Positions 25,963 to 35,205 of a stretch of DNA of 64,000 bases are shown in pieces. The position numbers and the translations under genes were made by a program. The DNA is from Mesorhizobium loti (lineage in GTDB: Bacteria > Pseudomonadota > Alphaproteobacteria > Rhizobiales > Rhizobiaceae), in assembly GCF_013170705.1 (NCBI RefSeq), contig NZ_CP033334.1, forward strand, positions 124,001-188,000, read 5' to 3'. The notes beneath the pieces are model-generated. The model worked only from the letters and a program-made list of their open reading frames with translations. It did no database searches and was not told the DNA's origin. Positions within the stretch are counted from its first letter, which is position 1; every line of letters begins with the position of its first letter.

Positions 25963-26793
25963 TTGGCCGCGCGCCGCAAAGCAACGACTGAGATATCGCG
26001 GCTGGCGCACCGTGCCAGTGGCACGGCTGCGGCCAACCGCATGGTGCCGGAGGAGACGCCGGTGGCATTCTCCTTCGCCGGCACCACGCATGCGGTAATG
26101 ATGGCAAGCCCGGCCGACTTCGAGGATTTCGCGCTCGGCTTCTCGCTGACCGAAGGCATCATTGCTTCCCCTGAAGAGATCGAGGCGATCGAGGTCGAGG
26201 ATCATGGCGCCGGAATCGATATCCAGATCCGGCTGAAGGACCTTGCCAATACGCGCTTCGAGGCGCGGCGCCGCAGGCTTGCCGGGCCGGTCGGCTGCGG
26301 GTTGTGCGGCATTGAATCCATCGAGGAAGCACTGCGGTCGGCTGACGCCGTTGGTGCGTCAAAACTTACGCTTGATGCCGATGACATCGTGCGCTCCGTC
26401 AGGCTGTTGTCGAAGGTGCAGCCGCTGCACACGGAAACCGGAGCCGTGCATGCCGCCGGCTTCTACATCCCGGGCAAGGGCGTCGTGATGGCACGCGAGG
26501 ATGTCGGCCGCCACAATGCGCTGGACAAGCTGGCCGGCGCGTTGGCCAAAGCCGGCATCGACGGCGCGTCGGGCGCTGTCGTGGTGACGTCGCGCGTCTC
26601 GGTCGAGATGGTGCAGAAGACGGCGGCGATCGGCTCGGCCTTCATCATTGCCGTCTCGGCGCCGACCGCGCTTGCCATCCGCACGGCGCAGGAGGCGGGC
26701 ATGACGTTGGTGGCGCTGGTGCGCGGCGACGATTTCGATGTTTTCACTCACCCCGACCGGGTGATCTATGGAGCCGCCCAGCATGTCGCATGA
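25963..26793 (+). CDS. fdhD: FdhD sulfurtransferase for formate dehydrogenase maturation
   Basis: Inserts sulfur into the molybdenum cofactor of formate dehydrogenase by relay from IscS-type desulfurases. The 276-residue protein has the reactive pair C112 and C115 in GCGLCGIES, the HAAGFY segment and EDVGRHNALDKL. The likely start is TTG at 25963 two bases after the fdsA stop; GGAG inside the fdsA end serves as ribosome site. The last 11 bases overlap the start of fdsD. Its placement between fdsA and fdsD is the standard arrangement. Confidence 0.94.
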   Translation: MAARRKATTEISRLAHRASGTAAANRMVPEETPVAFSFAGTTHAVMMASPADFEDFALGFSLTEGIIASPEEIEAIEVEDHGAGIDIQIRLKDLANTRFEARRRRLAGPVGCGLCGIESIEEALRSADAVGASKLTLDADDIVRSVRLLSKVQPLHTETGAVHAAGFYIPGKGVVMAREDVGRHNALDKLAGALAKAGIDGASGAVVVTSRVSVEMVQKTAAIGSAFIIAVSAPTALAIRTAQEAGMTLVALVRGDDFDVFTHPDRVIYGAAQHVA

Positions 26794-27091
26794 CGAAGAC
26801 CACATCACGAGCACGAGCGAAAAGCTGGTGCGCATGGCCAATCAGATCGCGACCTTTTTTCATTCGAGGCCGCGCGAGGAAGGTGTCGCGAGCGTCGCCG
26901 AGCATATCAACAAGTTCTGGGAGCCCAGGATGCGGCGGCAGTTCTTCGAGATGCTGGACAGCGGCGAAGGCTTCGACGAACTCGTCGTGGCCGCATCCGC
27001 CAGGATCAAGCGCCCGATCTCGCCGGCCGAGGCCGACATCAAGCTCGGACTGAATCCCTCCCCAGCCGACCTTACCGCCTCGCAAAAGTAG
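26783..27091 (+). CDS. fdsD: Formate dehydrogenase delta subunit
   Basis: Small accessory protein (102 residues) of the FdsD family, needed for a stable, active FdsABG complex. The family pattern KLVRMANQIATFFHS, followed by HINKFWEPRMRRQF and a C-terminal region ending in SPADL, is clear. ATG at 26783 has GGAG nine bases upstream; the in-frame ATG at 26768 is an alternative that would add five residues. It overlaps the fdhD end by 11 bases and closes the operon. Confidence 0.9.
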   Translation: MSHDEDHITSTSEKLVRMANQIATFFHSRPREEGVASVAEHINKFWEPRMRRQFFEMLDSGEGFDELVVAASARIKRPISPAEADIKLGLNPSPADLTASQK

Positions 27092-27161
27092 CCTGCGGAT
27101 CGCACGGACTTATATTTCCTTTTGCTAAAGTTTGAGCTGCCGCTATCGATGCGGCTCTGCT

Positions 27162-28757
27162 ATGTTCGACGATCAGAAATCGTCAGGCCGGGCGGAAGAA
27201 CTCGTGAGGCCGATCGAGACCCGATATGCCCTCAGTGGCGAGGTGCGGATCGCCTACCAGGTGGTCGGCCAGGGATCACTTGATCTCGTTTTCGTGCCGG
27301 GCTTCATTTCCAATCTCGACCTGCATTGGGAAGACGAGGGCTATACCAGGCTCTTGAGACGGCTGTCGGCATTCTCCCGGCTGATCCTGTTCGACAAGCG
27401 CGGCACGGGTCTTTCCGATCGTGTCGATGTCCATCACTTGCCCAGTCTCGAAATGCGCATGGACGATGTGCGCGCGGTGATGGACGCGGCCGGCAGCGGC
27501 CGGGCGGCACTGCTTGGCGCTTCCGAAGGCGCGCCGATGGCAATGCTGTTCGCCGCCACCTATCCGGAACGGACGCGGGCGCTGGCGCTCTATGGCGGCT
27601 ATGCGCATTTCCACAAATGGGTGATGTCGCCCGAACGCCTCGATGCCTTCATCGCGACGGCCGAAACGGCCTGGGGCACCGGCGCCACCTTGCCCAGCTT
27701 CGCGCCGGGACGGGTGGATGACACCCGTTTTTCGACCTGGTGGGCGCGCTTCGAGCGCTTGTCGGCGAGCCCGACAGCAGCGGCGGCACTGGCGCGGATG
27801 AACGCGGAGATCGACGTGCGCGGCGTGCTGCCCGCAATCAGCGCGCCAACGCTGCTGATCCATCGCCGCAACGATGCCCGGGTCGATCCCGACGCCAGCC
27901 GCTTCCTGGCCAGGAAGATGGCGAATGCGCGGCTGGCCGAAATCCCGGGACGCGACCATCCGATCTGGACCGGCGATGTCGACCGGGTGGCCGACCTGAT
28001 CGAGGAATTCCTGACCGGCGAGTGCGCCGTGGCGGAAGCCGAACGCGTCCTGGCCGCGCTTCTGGTGACGCGCATCTACGACACCGCGCGGCTTGGCGAC
28101 CGGATGTGGAGCGAACGCTGTGAGCGTTTCCAGGAAACATGGCGGACGCTTGTCGGGCGCCATGGCGGGCGCTGCGTGGACATGCATGGTGAAACGATGA
28201 TTTCGCGCTTCGATGGGCCAGGGCGCGCCTTGCGTTGCGCGGCGTCGTTGCGCGAGGCGGCGCAGCAGATCGGCGTGGCGAGCGCCCAGGGGGCGCATGT
28301 CGGCGAGATCGAGTTGCGCGGGCCACCGACCGGATTGACGGGCCGCGTCACGATGCACCTCGCCACGCATGCCGGGCGCGGCGACATATTGGCGTCGCGG
28401 CTGGTCGCCGACCTGGCCGCCGGGTCAGGGCTTCATTTCACCGACGCCGGCCGCATCGGCATCGACGAACTGGACGAGCCGCTGGCGCTTGTCCTGGCGA
28501 TGTCCGAACAGCATCTGGAACCGGCTTGCCGCCCAAAGGCCAAGGCGACCGAGCCTGCCTGCCTGACGGCGCGCGAAAGCGAGGTGGTGAACTTGATTGC
28601 CGACGGCAAGAGCAATGCCGCGATCGCCGCCGAGCTCAGGCTGAGCGAGCACACGGTCAAGCGCCACGTCGCCAACATATTGCTCAAACTCGACCTGCCA
28701 TCGCGAGCCGCGGCGGCGGCATTTTCCGTCAGGCACACTGGCCCGGACGGGCCATGA
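27162..28757 (+). CDS. Three-domain regulator: alpha/beta hydrolase, cyclase-like domain, LuxR helix-turn-helix
   Basis: A 531-residue protein. Residues about 20-290 are an alpha/beta hydrolase with FDKRGTGLSD, the nucleophile elbow GASEG (S121) and a late His in PGRDHP, so the triad looks intact. Residues about 290-445 resemble a class III adenylate/guanylate cyclase domain (GDRMW, FDGPGRALRCA, AHVGEIELRG) but are degenerate: the usual metal-binding TDIVGST reads TRIYDTA, so catalysis is unlikely. The C-terminus is a LuxR helix-turn-helix (TARESEVVNLIADGKSN). ATG at 27162 is preferred over TTG at 27132, though neither has a good ribosome site. It probably senses a small hydrophobic ligand and controls genes nearby, perhaps the downstream CMD cluster. 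Confidence 0.85.
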   Translation: MFDDQKSSGRAEELVRPIETRYALSGEVRIAYQVVGQGSLDLVFVPGFISNLDLHWEDEGYTRLLRRLSAFSRLILFDKRGTGLSDRVDVHHLPSLEMRMDDVRAVMDAAGSGRAALLGASEGAPMAMLFAATYPERTRALALYGGYAHFHKWVMSPERLDAFIATAETAWGTGATLPSFAPGRVDDTRFSTWWARFERLSASPTAAAALARMNAEIDVRGVLPAISAPTLLIHRRNDARVDPDASRFLARKMANARLAEIPGRDHPIWTGDVDRVADLIEEFLTGECAVAEAERVLAALLVTRIYDTARLGDRMWSERCERFQETWRTLVGRHGGRCVDMHGETMISRFDGPGRALRCAASLREAAQQIGVASAQGAHVGEIELRGPPTGLTGRVTMHLATHAGRGDILASRLVADLAAGSGLHFTDAGRIGIDELDEPLALVLAMSEQHLEPACRPKAKATEPACLTARESEVVNLIADGKSNAAIAAELRLSEHTVKRHVANILLKLDLPSRAAAAAFSVRHTGPDGP

Positions 28758-28865
28758 GAGCCATGGCGCTTTCGGGCGAAGCGGGCATGCCGATGTAGCG
28801 CTATCAATTTCCCCCATGCAGGCCAGGCGGATGCCGCCGGGAAGGCGCTGCGAACGGAGGAGGAA

Positions 28866-29345
28866 ATGCTCAAGTCAAAACCGAATGTCAGATCATTTGT
28901 GATCGCGGCAGGCATTGGCGCGCTGTCCGCGATCGCTCCCGCAAAGGCCGAGGATGCATCGGCGACAGCCGCCTACAAGGACATCCAGGCGACGCTCGGC
29001 TCGGTGCCGGACATGTTCAGGACACTGCCCGACGTCGCGGTCGCCGGTGCCTGGGCCGAGATCAAGGGGGTGCAGCTCAACCCCAAGACCGCGCTCGACG
29101 GCAAGACCAAGGAGCTGATGGGCCTTGCGGTGGCCTCCCAGATCCCCTGCCAGTACTGCATCTATTTCCACACCGAGGCGGCCAAGCTCAATGGCGCGAG
29201 CGACGAGGAGATCAAGGAGGCGATCGCCATGGCGGCGATCGTTCGCCATTGGTCGACGATGCTCAATGGCAGCCAGGTCGATCTCGCCACTTTCAAGAAG
29301 CAGACCGACGACGTCTTCGCGGCCGTCAAGGCGAAGTCGCAGTGA
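28866..29345 (+). CDS. Exported carboxymuconolactone decarboxylase/AhpD-like protein
   Basis: A 159-residue CMD-family protein. The redox motif PCQYC (C95, C98), H102 and E83 form the AhpD-type E...CxxC...H pattern used in peroxidase-like proton relay. Unlike most members it begins with a Sec signal peptide (residues 1-28, hydrophobic core FVIAAGIGALSAIA, cleavage after AKA), so it is predicted periplasmic. A strong GGAGGAGG lies just before the ATG. It heads a co-directional group with an NTF2-like gene and a 104-residue gene, and follows the LuxR fusion by 108 bases. Confidence 0.88.
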   Translation: MLKSKPNVRSFVIAAGIGALSAIAPAKAEDASATAAYKDIQATLGSVPDMFRTLPDVAVAGAWAEIKGVQLNPKTALDGKTKELMGLAVASQIPCQYCIYFHTEAAKLNGASDEEIKEAIAMAAIVRHWSTMLNGSQVDLATFKKQTDDVFAAVKAKSQ

Positions 29346-29426
29346 AAGACCCTGCCCGCCGATAAGCGCCGGGCAGACTTGCAAACGTCAACCGCCCGAT
29401 CGTGAAGACGGGCCATGGAGGATAAA

Positions 29427-29789
29427 ATGCTGACCAAGACCCAAGCCGTGGATGGCGCGGCCATCAAGAAGGCGATCGAAACCCGTGACGGCAAGATGCT
29501 GTCGAGCTTCTATGCCGATGACGCGCTGGTGCGGGTGATCGACCGCAACAACCCGCCGAGCAAACCGCGCGAAATCCGTGGGCGGGCGGCGATCACCACC
29601 TTCTGGGATGATATCTGCAGCCGGGCAATGACCCACAAGGTCGATACAACGATCGCCGACGGCAACAGCCTGGCCTTTACCCAGGCGTGCGCCTATCCGG
29701 ACGGCACAAAAGTGTTCGCCGCGGCGATGTTGGAACTGAAGAACGGGCAGATCGCACGCCAGACGGTCGTGCAGGCCTGGGACGAGTGA
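29427..29789 (+). CDS. SnoaL/NTF2-fold protein
   Basis: A 120-residue cone-shaped alpha-plus-beta protein of the NTF2/SnoaL superfamily, recognised from the helix followed by SFYADDALVRVID and the middle GRAAITTFWDDI. Such proteins act as isomerases, cyclases, or ligand-binding units. GGAGG five bases before the ATG at 29427 decides the start (an in-frame ATG at 29415 overlaps the ribosome site). No signal peptide. It is the second gene of the CMD group, seven bases before the next. Confidence 0.8.
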   Translation: MLTKTQAVDGAAIKKAIETRDGKMLSSFYADDALVRVIDRNNPPSKPREIRGRAAITTFWDDICSRAMTHKVDTTIADGNSLAFTQACAYPDGTKVFAAAMLELKNGQIARQTVVQAWDE

Positions 29790-29796
29790 GGCCGCC

Positions 29797-30111
29797 ATGT
29801 TCAGCGCCAGATGGCAGATCGACGCCAAATTCGGCCACAAGCAGACCGTGCTCGAATTGCTGAAGAAATGGGAACGCGAGATTGGCTCACAGGTCGGTCT
29901 CGCCGACCTCCAGTTCCAGATCATGACCGGATCGATCGGCGCGCGGGAGGCGACGGTCGAATCCCATCACCAGGTCGAGAGCCTGGCCCAGCTGGAGGCG
30001 TTTTTCGCCAAGATCGGCAAGATCGACGCACACGCCAAATGGGGCAAGGAGATGGAGCCCTACGTCGTGTCAGGCACCAGCCTGTGGAACATCTATCGTA
30101 TTGTCGAGTAG
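29797..30111 (+). CDS. Small protein of unknown function
   Basis: A 104-residue protein with MFSARWQIDAKFGHKQTVLE at the start and a long helix around LELLKKWEREIGS. The alternation of strands and helices recalls a dimeric alpha/beta barrel such as the NIPSNAP or antibiotic-monooxygenase folds, but I cannot assign a family. It begins seven bases after the SnoaL-like gene, so the two are co-transcribed. The end meets a hairpin terminator at 30119. Confidence 0.7.
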   Translation: MFSARWQIDAKFGHKQTVLELLKKWEREIGSQVGLADLQFQIMTGSIGAREATVESHHQVESLAQLEAFFAKIGKIDAHAKWGKEMEPYVVSGTSLWNIYRIVE

Positions 30112-30118
30112 CGGCCGA

Positions 30119-30150
30119 CACCCTTTTCCCCGGCAACGGGGAGAAGGGTG
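30119..30150. terminator. Bidirectional hairpin between convergent genes
   Basis: A 14-base arm at 30119-30132 (CACCCTTTTCCCCG) pairs with 30137-30150 with one G-T wobble over the loop GCAA. It separates the end of the CMD group from the convergent NTF2-like gene. The CCTTCTCCCC core recurs in elements at 53.5 and 56.4 kb. Confidence 0.75.
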
Positions 30151-30164
30151 CAGACACACCGTTG

Positions 30165-30650
30165 TTACATGAGACCGAGCTGCTTGTAGAAGCCGAGCGC
30201 GTCGTAGTAGTCGCTCTGGGTCGCGATCTTGCCATCCTTGATCGAGAACATCGAGGCACCGGTGAAAGAGAACTTCTTTCCGGTCGCAGCCGTGCCGTCA
30301 CCCCAGGCCCCGGTGTTGGTGCCGGAAAATTCCCATTCGAACGAGACGCGGTCGCCGTCGACGACGGGCTTGCCCTTCATCGTCCAGACGGCGTCGGGAA
30401 CAGCCTTCAGGAAATTGTCGATGACGCCTGTCTTGGCGGCGTCCTTGCCCGCGACCGGCTTTCCGACTGAAGCATCGTAGTAGGTGACGTCGTCGGCAAA
30501 ATAGCCGGCGGCCTTGGCCGAGTCATGCGCATTCCAGGCCGCGACATAGGCTTCGACCACCGACTGCGCGGTATCGGCGGCGAAGGACGGCGCCACGGCA
30601 AGAAACGTGGCGGCGATGGCTGCGGATGTCAGAAACTGTCGGCGCTGCAT
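30165..30650 (-). CDS. Exported NTF2-like protein with probable Tat signal
   Basis: A 161-residue protein of the SnoaL/SgcJ NTF2-like superfamily. It begins MQRRQFLTSAAIAATFLA with a twin-arginine motif (RRQFL) and AxA-type cleavage near APSFAAD, so export, probably by Tat, is predicted. The mature part shows VEAYVAAWNAHDSAKAAGYF and DVTYYDAS, the usual N-terminal helix and first strand, and DGKIATQSDYYD at the end. It is convergent with the CMD group, so the neighbourhood has two exported proteins and two NTF2-fold proteins. Ligand or reaction unknown. Confidence 0.82.
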   Translation of the reverse strand: MQRRQFLTSAAIAATFLAVAPSFAADTAQSVVEAYVAAWNAHDSAKAAGYFADDVTYYDASVGKPVAGKDAAKTGVIDNFLKAVPDAVWTMKGKPVVDGDRVSFEWEFSGTNTGAWGDGTAATGKKFSFTGASMFSIKDGKIATQSDYYDALGFYKQLGLM

Positions 30651-30692
30651 TGTCTTTCTCCCTCTCGTTGAATGCTTGCCTTCCTTCCCAGC

Positions 30693-32120
30693 CTATCCAT
30701 GCGCCACCATTACGTGGCGGACGGCGGTGTAGTCTTCCAGCGCATAGAGCGACATGTCCTTGCCGTAGCCGGACTGCTTGAGGCCGCCATGCGGCATCTC
30801 GTTGGTCAGCATGAAGTGGGTGTTGATCCAGGTGCAGCCATATTGTAGGCGGGCGGCCGTCGCCATGGCGCGCGAGACATCCTTCGTCCACACCGATGAG
30901 GCCAGGCCGTAGTCGCTGTCATTGGCCCAGTTCACCGCCTCGTCGACTTCCGAGAACCGGGTGACCGAGACGACCGGGCCGAAGACTTCGCGGCGCACGA
31001 TCTCGTCTTCCTGCAGCGCGCCGGCGACGACTGTCGGCTGATAGTAGAAGCCGGTGCCCTCGCCCGGCTTGCCACCGGTGGTGATCTCGATGTGCTTCAG
31101 TTCCGAGGCGCGCTCGACGAAGCTCGACACGCGATCGCGCTGACGGCGCGAGATCAGCGGCCCGATCTCGTTCTCGGTATCGTCGGGCAAATTGTACTTG
31201 ATGGTCGACACCGCCGAGGACAGATCGGCGACAAGCTTGTCGTAAATCTTCTTGCCGGCATAGATGCGGCAGGCGGCGGTGCAATCCTGGCCGGCATTGT
31301 AGTAGCCGAAGGCGCGCAGGCCATTGACCACGGCGCCAAGATCGGCGTCGTCGAAGACGATGACCGGCGCCTTGCCGCCAAGCTCGAGATGGGTGCGCTT
31401 GACCGACTTGGCGGCCGCCTGCAGCACCTTCTTGCCGGTGGCGACGTCACCGGTGATCGAGATCATGTTGACCTTTGGGTGGTTGATCAGCGTGTTGCCG
31501 ACGCTGTCGCCACGGCCAAGCACGACATTGACGACACCTTCGGGCAGGATCTCGGCCAGGATTTTCGCCAGCTTCAGCGCCGTGAGCGGCGTCTGTTCGG
31601 AGGGCTTGAAGACGACCGTGTTGCCGCCGGCGATCGCCGGCGCCAGTTTCCAGGCCATCATCATCAGCGGGTAATTCCAGGGCGCGATCGAGGCGACGAT
31701 GCCGATCGGGTCGCGCCGCACCATCGAGGTGTGGCCAGGCAGATATTCGCCGGCGACAACGCCCGGCATCGAGCGCACCGCGCCGGCAAAGAAGCGGTAG
31801 CAGTCGACGATCGCCGGGATCTCGTCATTGAGCACGGCATTGATCGGCTTGCCGCAGTTCAGTGCCTCGAGCGTGGCGAAATCCTTGGCCTCGGCCTCGA
31901 TGCGGTCGGCGATCCTCAGCAGATAGCCGGAGCGCTGCGCCGGCGTGGTGCGCGACCACAAGACGAACGCCTGTTCGGCGGCACTGACAGCCGCCTCGAT
32001 CTGCGCCTGGCTGGCCTCGGGCAGGTTGAGAATGGTTGCCCCTGTCTTGGGATTGAGGATCGGCTCCTCGGTCTCGGCGCCCTTCTCGAACTTCGAGCCG
32101 ATCAGCATCTGGGTGTCCAT
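30693..32120 (-). CDS. patD: Gamma-aminobutyraldehyde dehydrogenase
   Basis: NAD-dependent aldehyde dehydrogenase of 475 residues that oxidises 4-aminobutanal from putrescine to GABA. The catalytic cysteine is C280 in [10 protein letters not shown] and the general-base Glu is in HLELGGKAP; the IAPWNYP and EVFGPV family motifs are present. AAGGAG seven bases before the ATG supports the start. It is the last gene of a minus-strand operon with a polyamine-type ABC importer in the same order as E. coli ydcSTUVW, which supports the PatD (YdcW) assignment over betaine aldehyde dehydrogenase, its closest relative. Confidence 0.85.
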   Translation of the reverse strand: MDTQMLIGSKFEKGAETEEPILNPKTGATILNLPEASQAQIEAAVSAAEQAFVLWSRTTPAQRSGYLLRIADRIEAEAKDFATLEALNCGKPINAVLNDEIPAIVDCYRFFAGAVRSMPGVVAGEYLPGHTSMVRRDPIGIVASIAPWNYPLMMMAWKLAPAIAGGNTVVFKPSEQTPLTALKLAKILAEILPEGVVNVVLGRGDSVGNTLINHPKVNMISITGDVATGKKVLQAAAKSVKRTHLELGGKAPVIVFDDADLGAVVNGLRAFGYYNAGQDCTAACRIYAGKKIYDKLVADLSSAVSTIKYNLPDDTENEIGPLISRRQRDRVSSFVERASELKHIEITTGGKPGEGTGFYYQPTVVAGALQEDEIVRREVFGPVVSVTRFSEVDEAVNWANDSDYGLASSVWTKDVSRAMATAARLQYGCTWINTHFMLTNEMPHGGLKQSGYGKDMSLYALEDYTAVRHVMVAHG

Positions 32121-32141
32121 CGGGTTTCTCCTTGAACCGAG

Positions 32142-32225
32142 GTGAGTAGTGAATAGTGAGTAGTTGGTAGTCAGTGATGAGCAGGCTCCGGCTGTGGATT
32201 TCCCTACTCACTACTCACTGTTCTC
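32142..32225. repeat. Heptamer repeats forming an inverted repeat
   Basis: From 32142 the sequence repeats a seven-base unit about five times (AGTGAGT, AGTGAAT, AGTGAGT, AGTTGGT, AGTCAGT). At 32203-32218 lies the complement, CTACTCACTACTCACT, so the transcript can fold back. It fills most of the 103-base gap between the permease and the aldehyde dehydrogenase genes inside one operon. Confidence 0.75.
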
Positions 32226-33039
32226 ATTTGCCCGAACCCGCGATCTGATCACCGTCGCGGGTCAGGTAGTAGGCAAACAGGATGGGCAACAGCGTCACCA
32301 GCACGACGACCATGGCCACGACATTGGTGACCGGGCGCTGGCGCGGACGGATCAGTTCCTCCAGCATCCAGATCGGCACAGTCTGCTGCTGGCCGGCGGT
32401 GAAGGTGGTGACGATGACCTCATCGAAGGACAGCGCGAAGGCCAGCATGCCGCCGGCAAGCAGTGCGGTGGCGATGTTGGGCAGCACGACATGGCGGAAG
32501 GTCTGGAAACCATCCGCGCCGAGATCCATCGAGGCCTCGATCATCGAGCCGGAGGTGCGGCGGAAGCGGGCGACAGCGTTGTTGTAGACCACGACCACGC
32601 AGAAGGTGGCGTGGCCGAGCACGATCGTCCAGAACGAGAAGGGAATATCGGCCAGCGCAAAGGCCGAGCGCAGCGCGATGCCGGTGATGATGCCGGGCAG
32701 CGCGATCGGCAGGATGACCAAAAGCGAAATGGTTTCGCGGCCGAAGAATCTTGTGCGCGACACCGCGGCGGCACACAGCGTGCCAAGTACCAGTGCGATC
32801 GCCGTCGAGATGGCGGCGACGCGCACCGACAGCGACAGCGCCTCCCAGACGTCAGGCCGGTTCCAGGTGACGGCGAACCACTGCGTGGTCAGCCCCGGCG
32901 GCGGCCAGACGAAGCTCTTTTCCTCGGTGGTGAAGGCATAGACGAAGATCAGCAGGATCGGCAGGTGCAGGAAGAGCAGGCCGCAGGCCGCGGCGATCTT
33001 CAGGCCGAGCGGAGCGGATTGACCACGATCAGAGCGCAT
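32224..33039 (-). CDS. Polyamine-type ABC importer permease 2 (PotC/YdcV-like)
   Basis: Inner-membrane permease of 271 residues with six predicted helices. The cytoplasmic loop with the EAA-type motif [23 protein letters not shown] is the coupling site to the ATPase. N-terminal [16 protein letters not shown] and the later [13 protein letters not shown] are typical of PotC-like proteins. It overlaps the upstream permease gene by 11 bases. Works with the ATPase at 33994-34992 and the binding protein at 35206-36363. Confidence 0.92.
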   Translation of the reverse strand: MRSDRGQSAPLGLKIAAACGLLFLHLPILLIFVYAFTTEEKSFVWPPPGLTTQWFAVTWNRPDVWEALSLSVRVAAISTAIALVLGTLCAAAVSRTRFFGRETISLLVILPIALPGIITGIALRSAFALADIPFSFWTIVLGHATFCVVVVYNNAVARFRRTSGSMIEASMDLGADGFQTFRHVVLPNIATALLAGGMLAFALSFDEVIVTTFTAGQQQTVPIWMLEELIRPRQRPVTNVVAMVVVLVTLLPILFAYYLTRDGDQIAGSGK

Positions 33040-33997
33040 CGAAAGCCCCCATGCGCTTGGCGCCCCAGAGGTAGAAACCCATGATGACGATGGGCACCAC
33101 GGTGAAGGCGGCGGCGAGCGGGATGTTGCCGGCCGTGCCTTGCTGCGAATAGACGGCCTGGCCGATGAACAGGCGCGACGTGCCGATGATCTGCGGGATG
33201 ATGTAGTCGCCCAGCGTCAGCGAGAAGGTGAAGATCGAGCCGGCAACGATGCCGGGCAGCGCCAGCGGGAACAAAACATTGCGGAAGGTCTGCCCCGGCG
33301 ACGCGCCGAGGTCGGACGAGGCCTCGACCAGATTGCCGGGCACGCGCTCAAGCGCTGCCTGAACCGGCAGGATCATGAAGGGCAGCCAGACATAGACGAA
33401 GACGATGAAGGTGCCGGTGAACGACACCGACAGCGAGTTGCCGCCGACGACCGGCAGCGACAGCCAGGCATCAAGCAGCCACAGCAGATGCAACTTGGCG
33501 AGCAGCCAGGTCAAAATGCCTTCCTTGGCCAGGATCAGCTTCCACGCGTAGATCTTGACCAGGTAGCTCGACCACAGCGGCAGCATGACGCCGAGATAGA
33601 ACAGCGCTTTCCAGCGGCCGCGTGCATAGCGCGCCGCATAGTAGGCGATCGGAAAGGCGACGACGGCCGAGGCCAGCGTGACGAGTGCCGCCATCGTCAC
33701 CGTGCGCAGGATGATGTCGAGATTGGCGGCCTGGAACAGGTCGCCATAGGTCTTCAGCGTGAATTGGCGGTTGATCAGGCCGGAGTACTCGTCGATGGAG
33801 AAAAAGCTCTGCGCCAAGAGCGCGAAGAGCGAGCCGATATAGACGATGCCGAGCCACAGCACCGGCGGCAACAGCATCAGGAGCAGAAGCAGTCGCGGCC
33901 GGCGCCAGAACAGGTCCGACAGCGCACCGCGCATGCCGCCGCTGCCCGGCAGGATGGCGGGAGCCGTGGCGCGCGGCATGGTGGCGTCGACGCTCAT
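33029..33997 (-). CDS. Polyamine-type ABC importer permease 1 (PotB/YdcU-like)
   Basis: Inner-membrane permease of 322 residues. Helices are visible from about residue 35 ([19 protein letters not shown]). The EAA loop reads [27 protein letters not shown] periplasmic loop of about 50 residues after the first helix is usual for PotB. The start overlaps the ATPase gene stop by four bases and its end overlaps the next permease by 11 bases, so the three are translationally linked. Confidence 0.92.
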   Translation of the reverse strand: MSVDATMPRATAPAILPGSGGMRGALSDLFWRRPRLLLLLMLLPPVLWLGIVYIGSLFALLAQSFFSIDEYSGLINRQFTLKTYGDLFQAANLDIILRTVTMAALVTLASAVVAFPIAYYAARYARGRWKALFYLGVMLPLWSSYLVKIYAWKLILAKEGILTWLLAKLHLLWLLDAWLSLPVVGGNSLSVSFTGTFIVFVYVWLPFMILPVQAALERVPGNLVEASSDLGASPGQTFRNVLFPLALPGIVAGSIFTFSLTLGDYIIPQIIGTSRLFIGQAVYSQQGTAGNIPLAAAFTVVPIVIMGFYLWGAKRMGAFDAL

Positions 33998-34992
33998 GCC
34001 GGCTCGTCCATCAGATGCAGGTGCTCGCGGTTGAAGGTGAGCACCACCGCCTCGCCTTCCGCCGGCAGGGCAGTGCCGGCCGGCACCACGGCGTGCAGCT
34101 TCAATCCGTCGGCATCGAGCGCCAGCCTAGTGGTGGCGCCGAGATAGTTGGTCGAGACGAGGCGGGCAGAAACCCCTTCGCCGCTTGCGGCACGGCCGAC
34201 ACGAATGGATTCGGGACGGAGACTGCCCCAGCGATGCTGGCCGGAATAGCGCTGGACAAAATCCGGCGGCAATACATTGGAGGAACCGACGAAATCGGCG
34301 ACGAAACGGGTTCTCGGCCGCTGATAGATATCCTCCGGCGTGCCGATCTGCATGATCCTGCCGTCATTGAAGACGGCAACGCGGTCCGCCATCGACAGCG
34401 CTTCGCCCTGGTCGTGGGTGACGAAGACGAAGGTGATGCCGAGCGCCTTCTGCAGCGATTTCAGCTCTTCCTGCATGTTCTCGCGCAGCTTGAGATCGAG
34501 GGCGCCGAGCGGCTCGTCGAGCAGCAGCACCTTGGGCTGGTTGACCAGCGCGCGGGCGAGCGCGACACGCTGGCGCTGGCCGCCGGAAAGCTGGCCGGGC
34601 CGGCGGGCGCCGTAGCCGGGCAGCCTGACCAGCGACAGCGCTTCCTCGGCCGCCTTGTGGCGCTCGGCCTTGCCGACGCCCTTGACCATCAGCCCATAAG
34701 CGACGTTGTCCAGCACATTAAGATGCGGGAACAGCGCATAATCCTGGAAGACGGTGTTGACGTTGCGGCGGTAGGGCGGCACGCCCTCGGCACGCTCGCC
34801 GAAGATCGAGATCGAACCAGCGGTCGGCTGTTCGAAACCGGCAATCAGGCGCAGACAGGTCGTCTTGCCCGAACCCGACGGCCCAAGCATGGCGAAGAAC
34901 TCGCCCGGCGTTATGTCGAGATCGACCGCGTCGACGGCGCGAACGCTGCCGAAATGGCGGGAGACTTTATGAAAGGAGACGGCAGAGGTCAT
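33994..34992 (-). CDS. Polyamine-type ABC importer ATPase (PotA/YdcT-like)
   Basis: Cytoplasmic ATP-binding subunit of 332 residues. Walker A is GPSGSGKTT, the Q-loop is in [10 protein letters not shown], the signature [13 protein letters not shown], Walker [13 protein letters not shown], and the switch His is in [10 protein letters not shown]-terminal TOBE domain (about 250-332) fits the PotA branch. The Shine-Dalgarno before the ATG is poor and a REP-like element lies just upstream. Energises the two permeases encoded immediately downstream. Confidence 0.94.
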   Translation of the reverse strand: MTSAVSFHKVSRHFGSVRAVDAVDLDITPGEFFAMLGPSGSGKTTCLRLIAGFEQPTAGSISIFGERAEGVPPYRRNVNTVFQDYALFPHLNVLDNVAYGLMVKGVGKAERHKAAEEALSLVRLPGYGARRPGQLSGGQRQRVALARALVNQPKVLLLDEPLGALDLKLRENMQEELKSLQKALGITFVFVTHDQGEALSMADRVAVFNDGRIMQIGTPEDIYQRPRTRFVADFVGSSNVLPPDFVQRYSGQHRWGSLRPESIRVGRAASGEGVSARLVSTNYLGATTRLALDADGLKLHAVVPAGTALPAEGEAVVLTFNREHLHLMDEPA

Positions 34993-35078
34993 GGGCTGTC
35001 AGTCTGTTGCCGGTTTTGTTCTATTGAATCATCTTCGCCTGCAAATCATGGCTTGGATGGCAAATTCGCGGGCCACTT

Positions 35079-35197
35079 TACCTCCCCCATCCATGGGGGA
35101 GGTCGCGGCGAAGCCGCGGGTGGGGGTGATCCGGCACGAACGCCCGCGCTGCCCCCAACCCGACGTTGCGCGTCGGCCCTCCCAACAAGGGGAGGGT
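35079..35197. repeat. Four-hairpin repeat element inside the operon
   Basis: Four stems follow one another: ACCTCCCCCAT/ATGGGGGAGGT (35080-35103), CGCGGC/GCCGCG (35104-35118), CCGACG/CGTCGG (35160-35176) and CCCTCCC/GGGAGGG (35177-35196). Outer and inner stems are arranged symmetrically around a 41-base spacer. It occupies the gap between the binding-protein and ATPase genes and resembles REP/RIME-type elements of rhizobia. Confidence 0.75.
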
Positions 35198-35205
35198 AAA
35201 GACGA

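Noticed and set aside
23003..26107. Open frame of over 1000 codons on the minus strand opposite fdsA and fdhD
   Set aside because: It runs antisense to well-supported genes, its translation is Arg/His/Asp-rich without any motif, and such frames arise from codon bias in GC-rich DNA.
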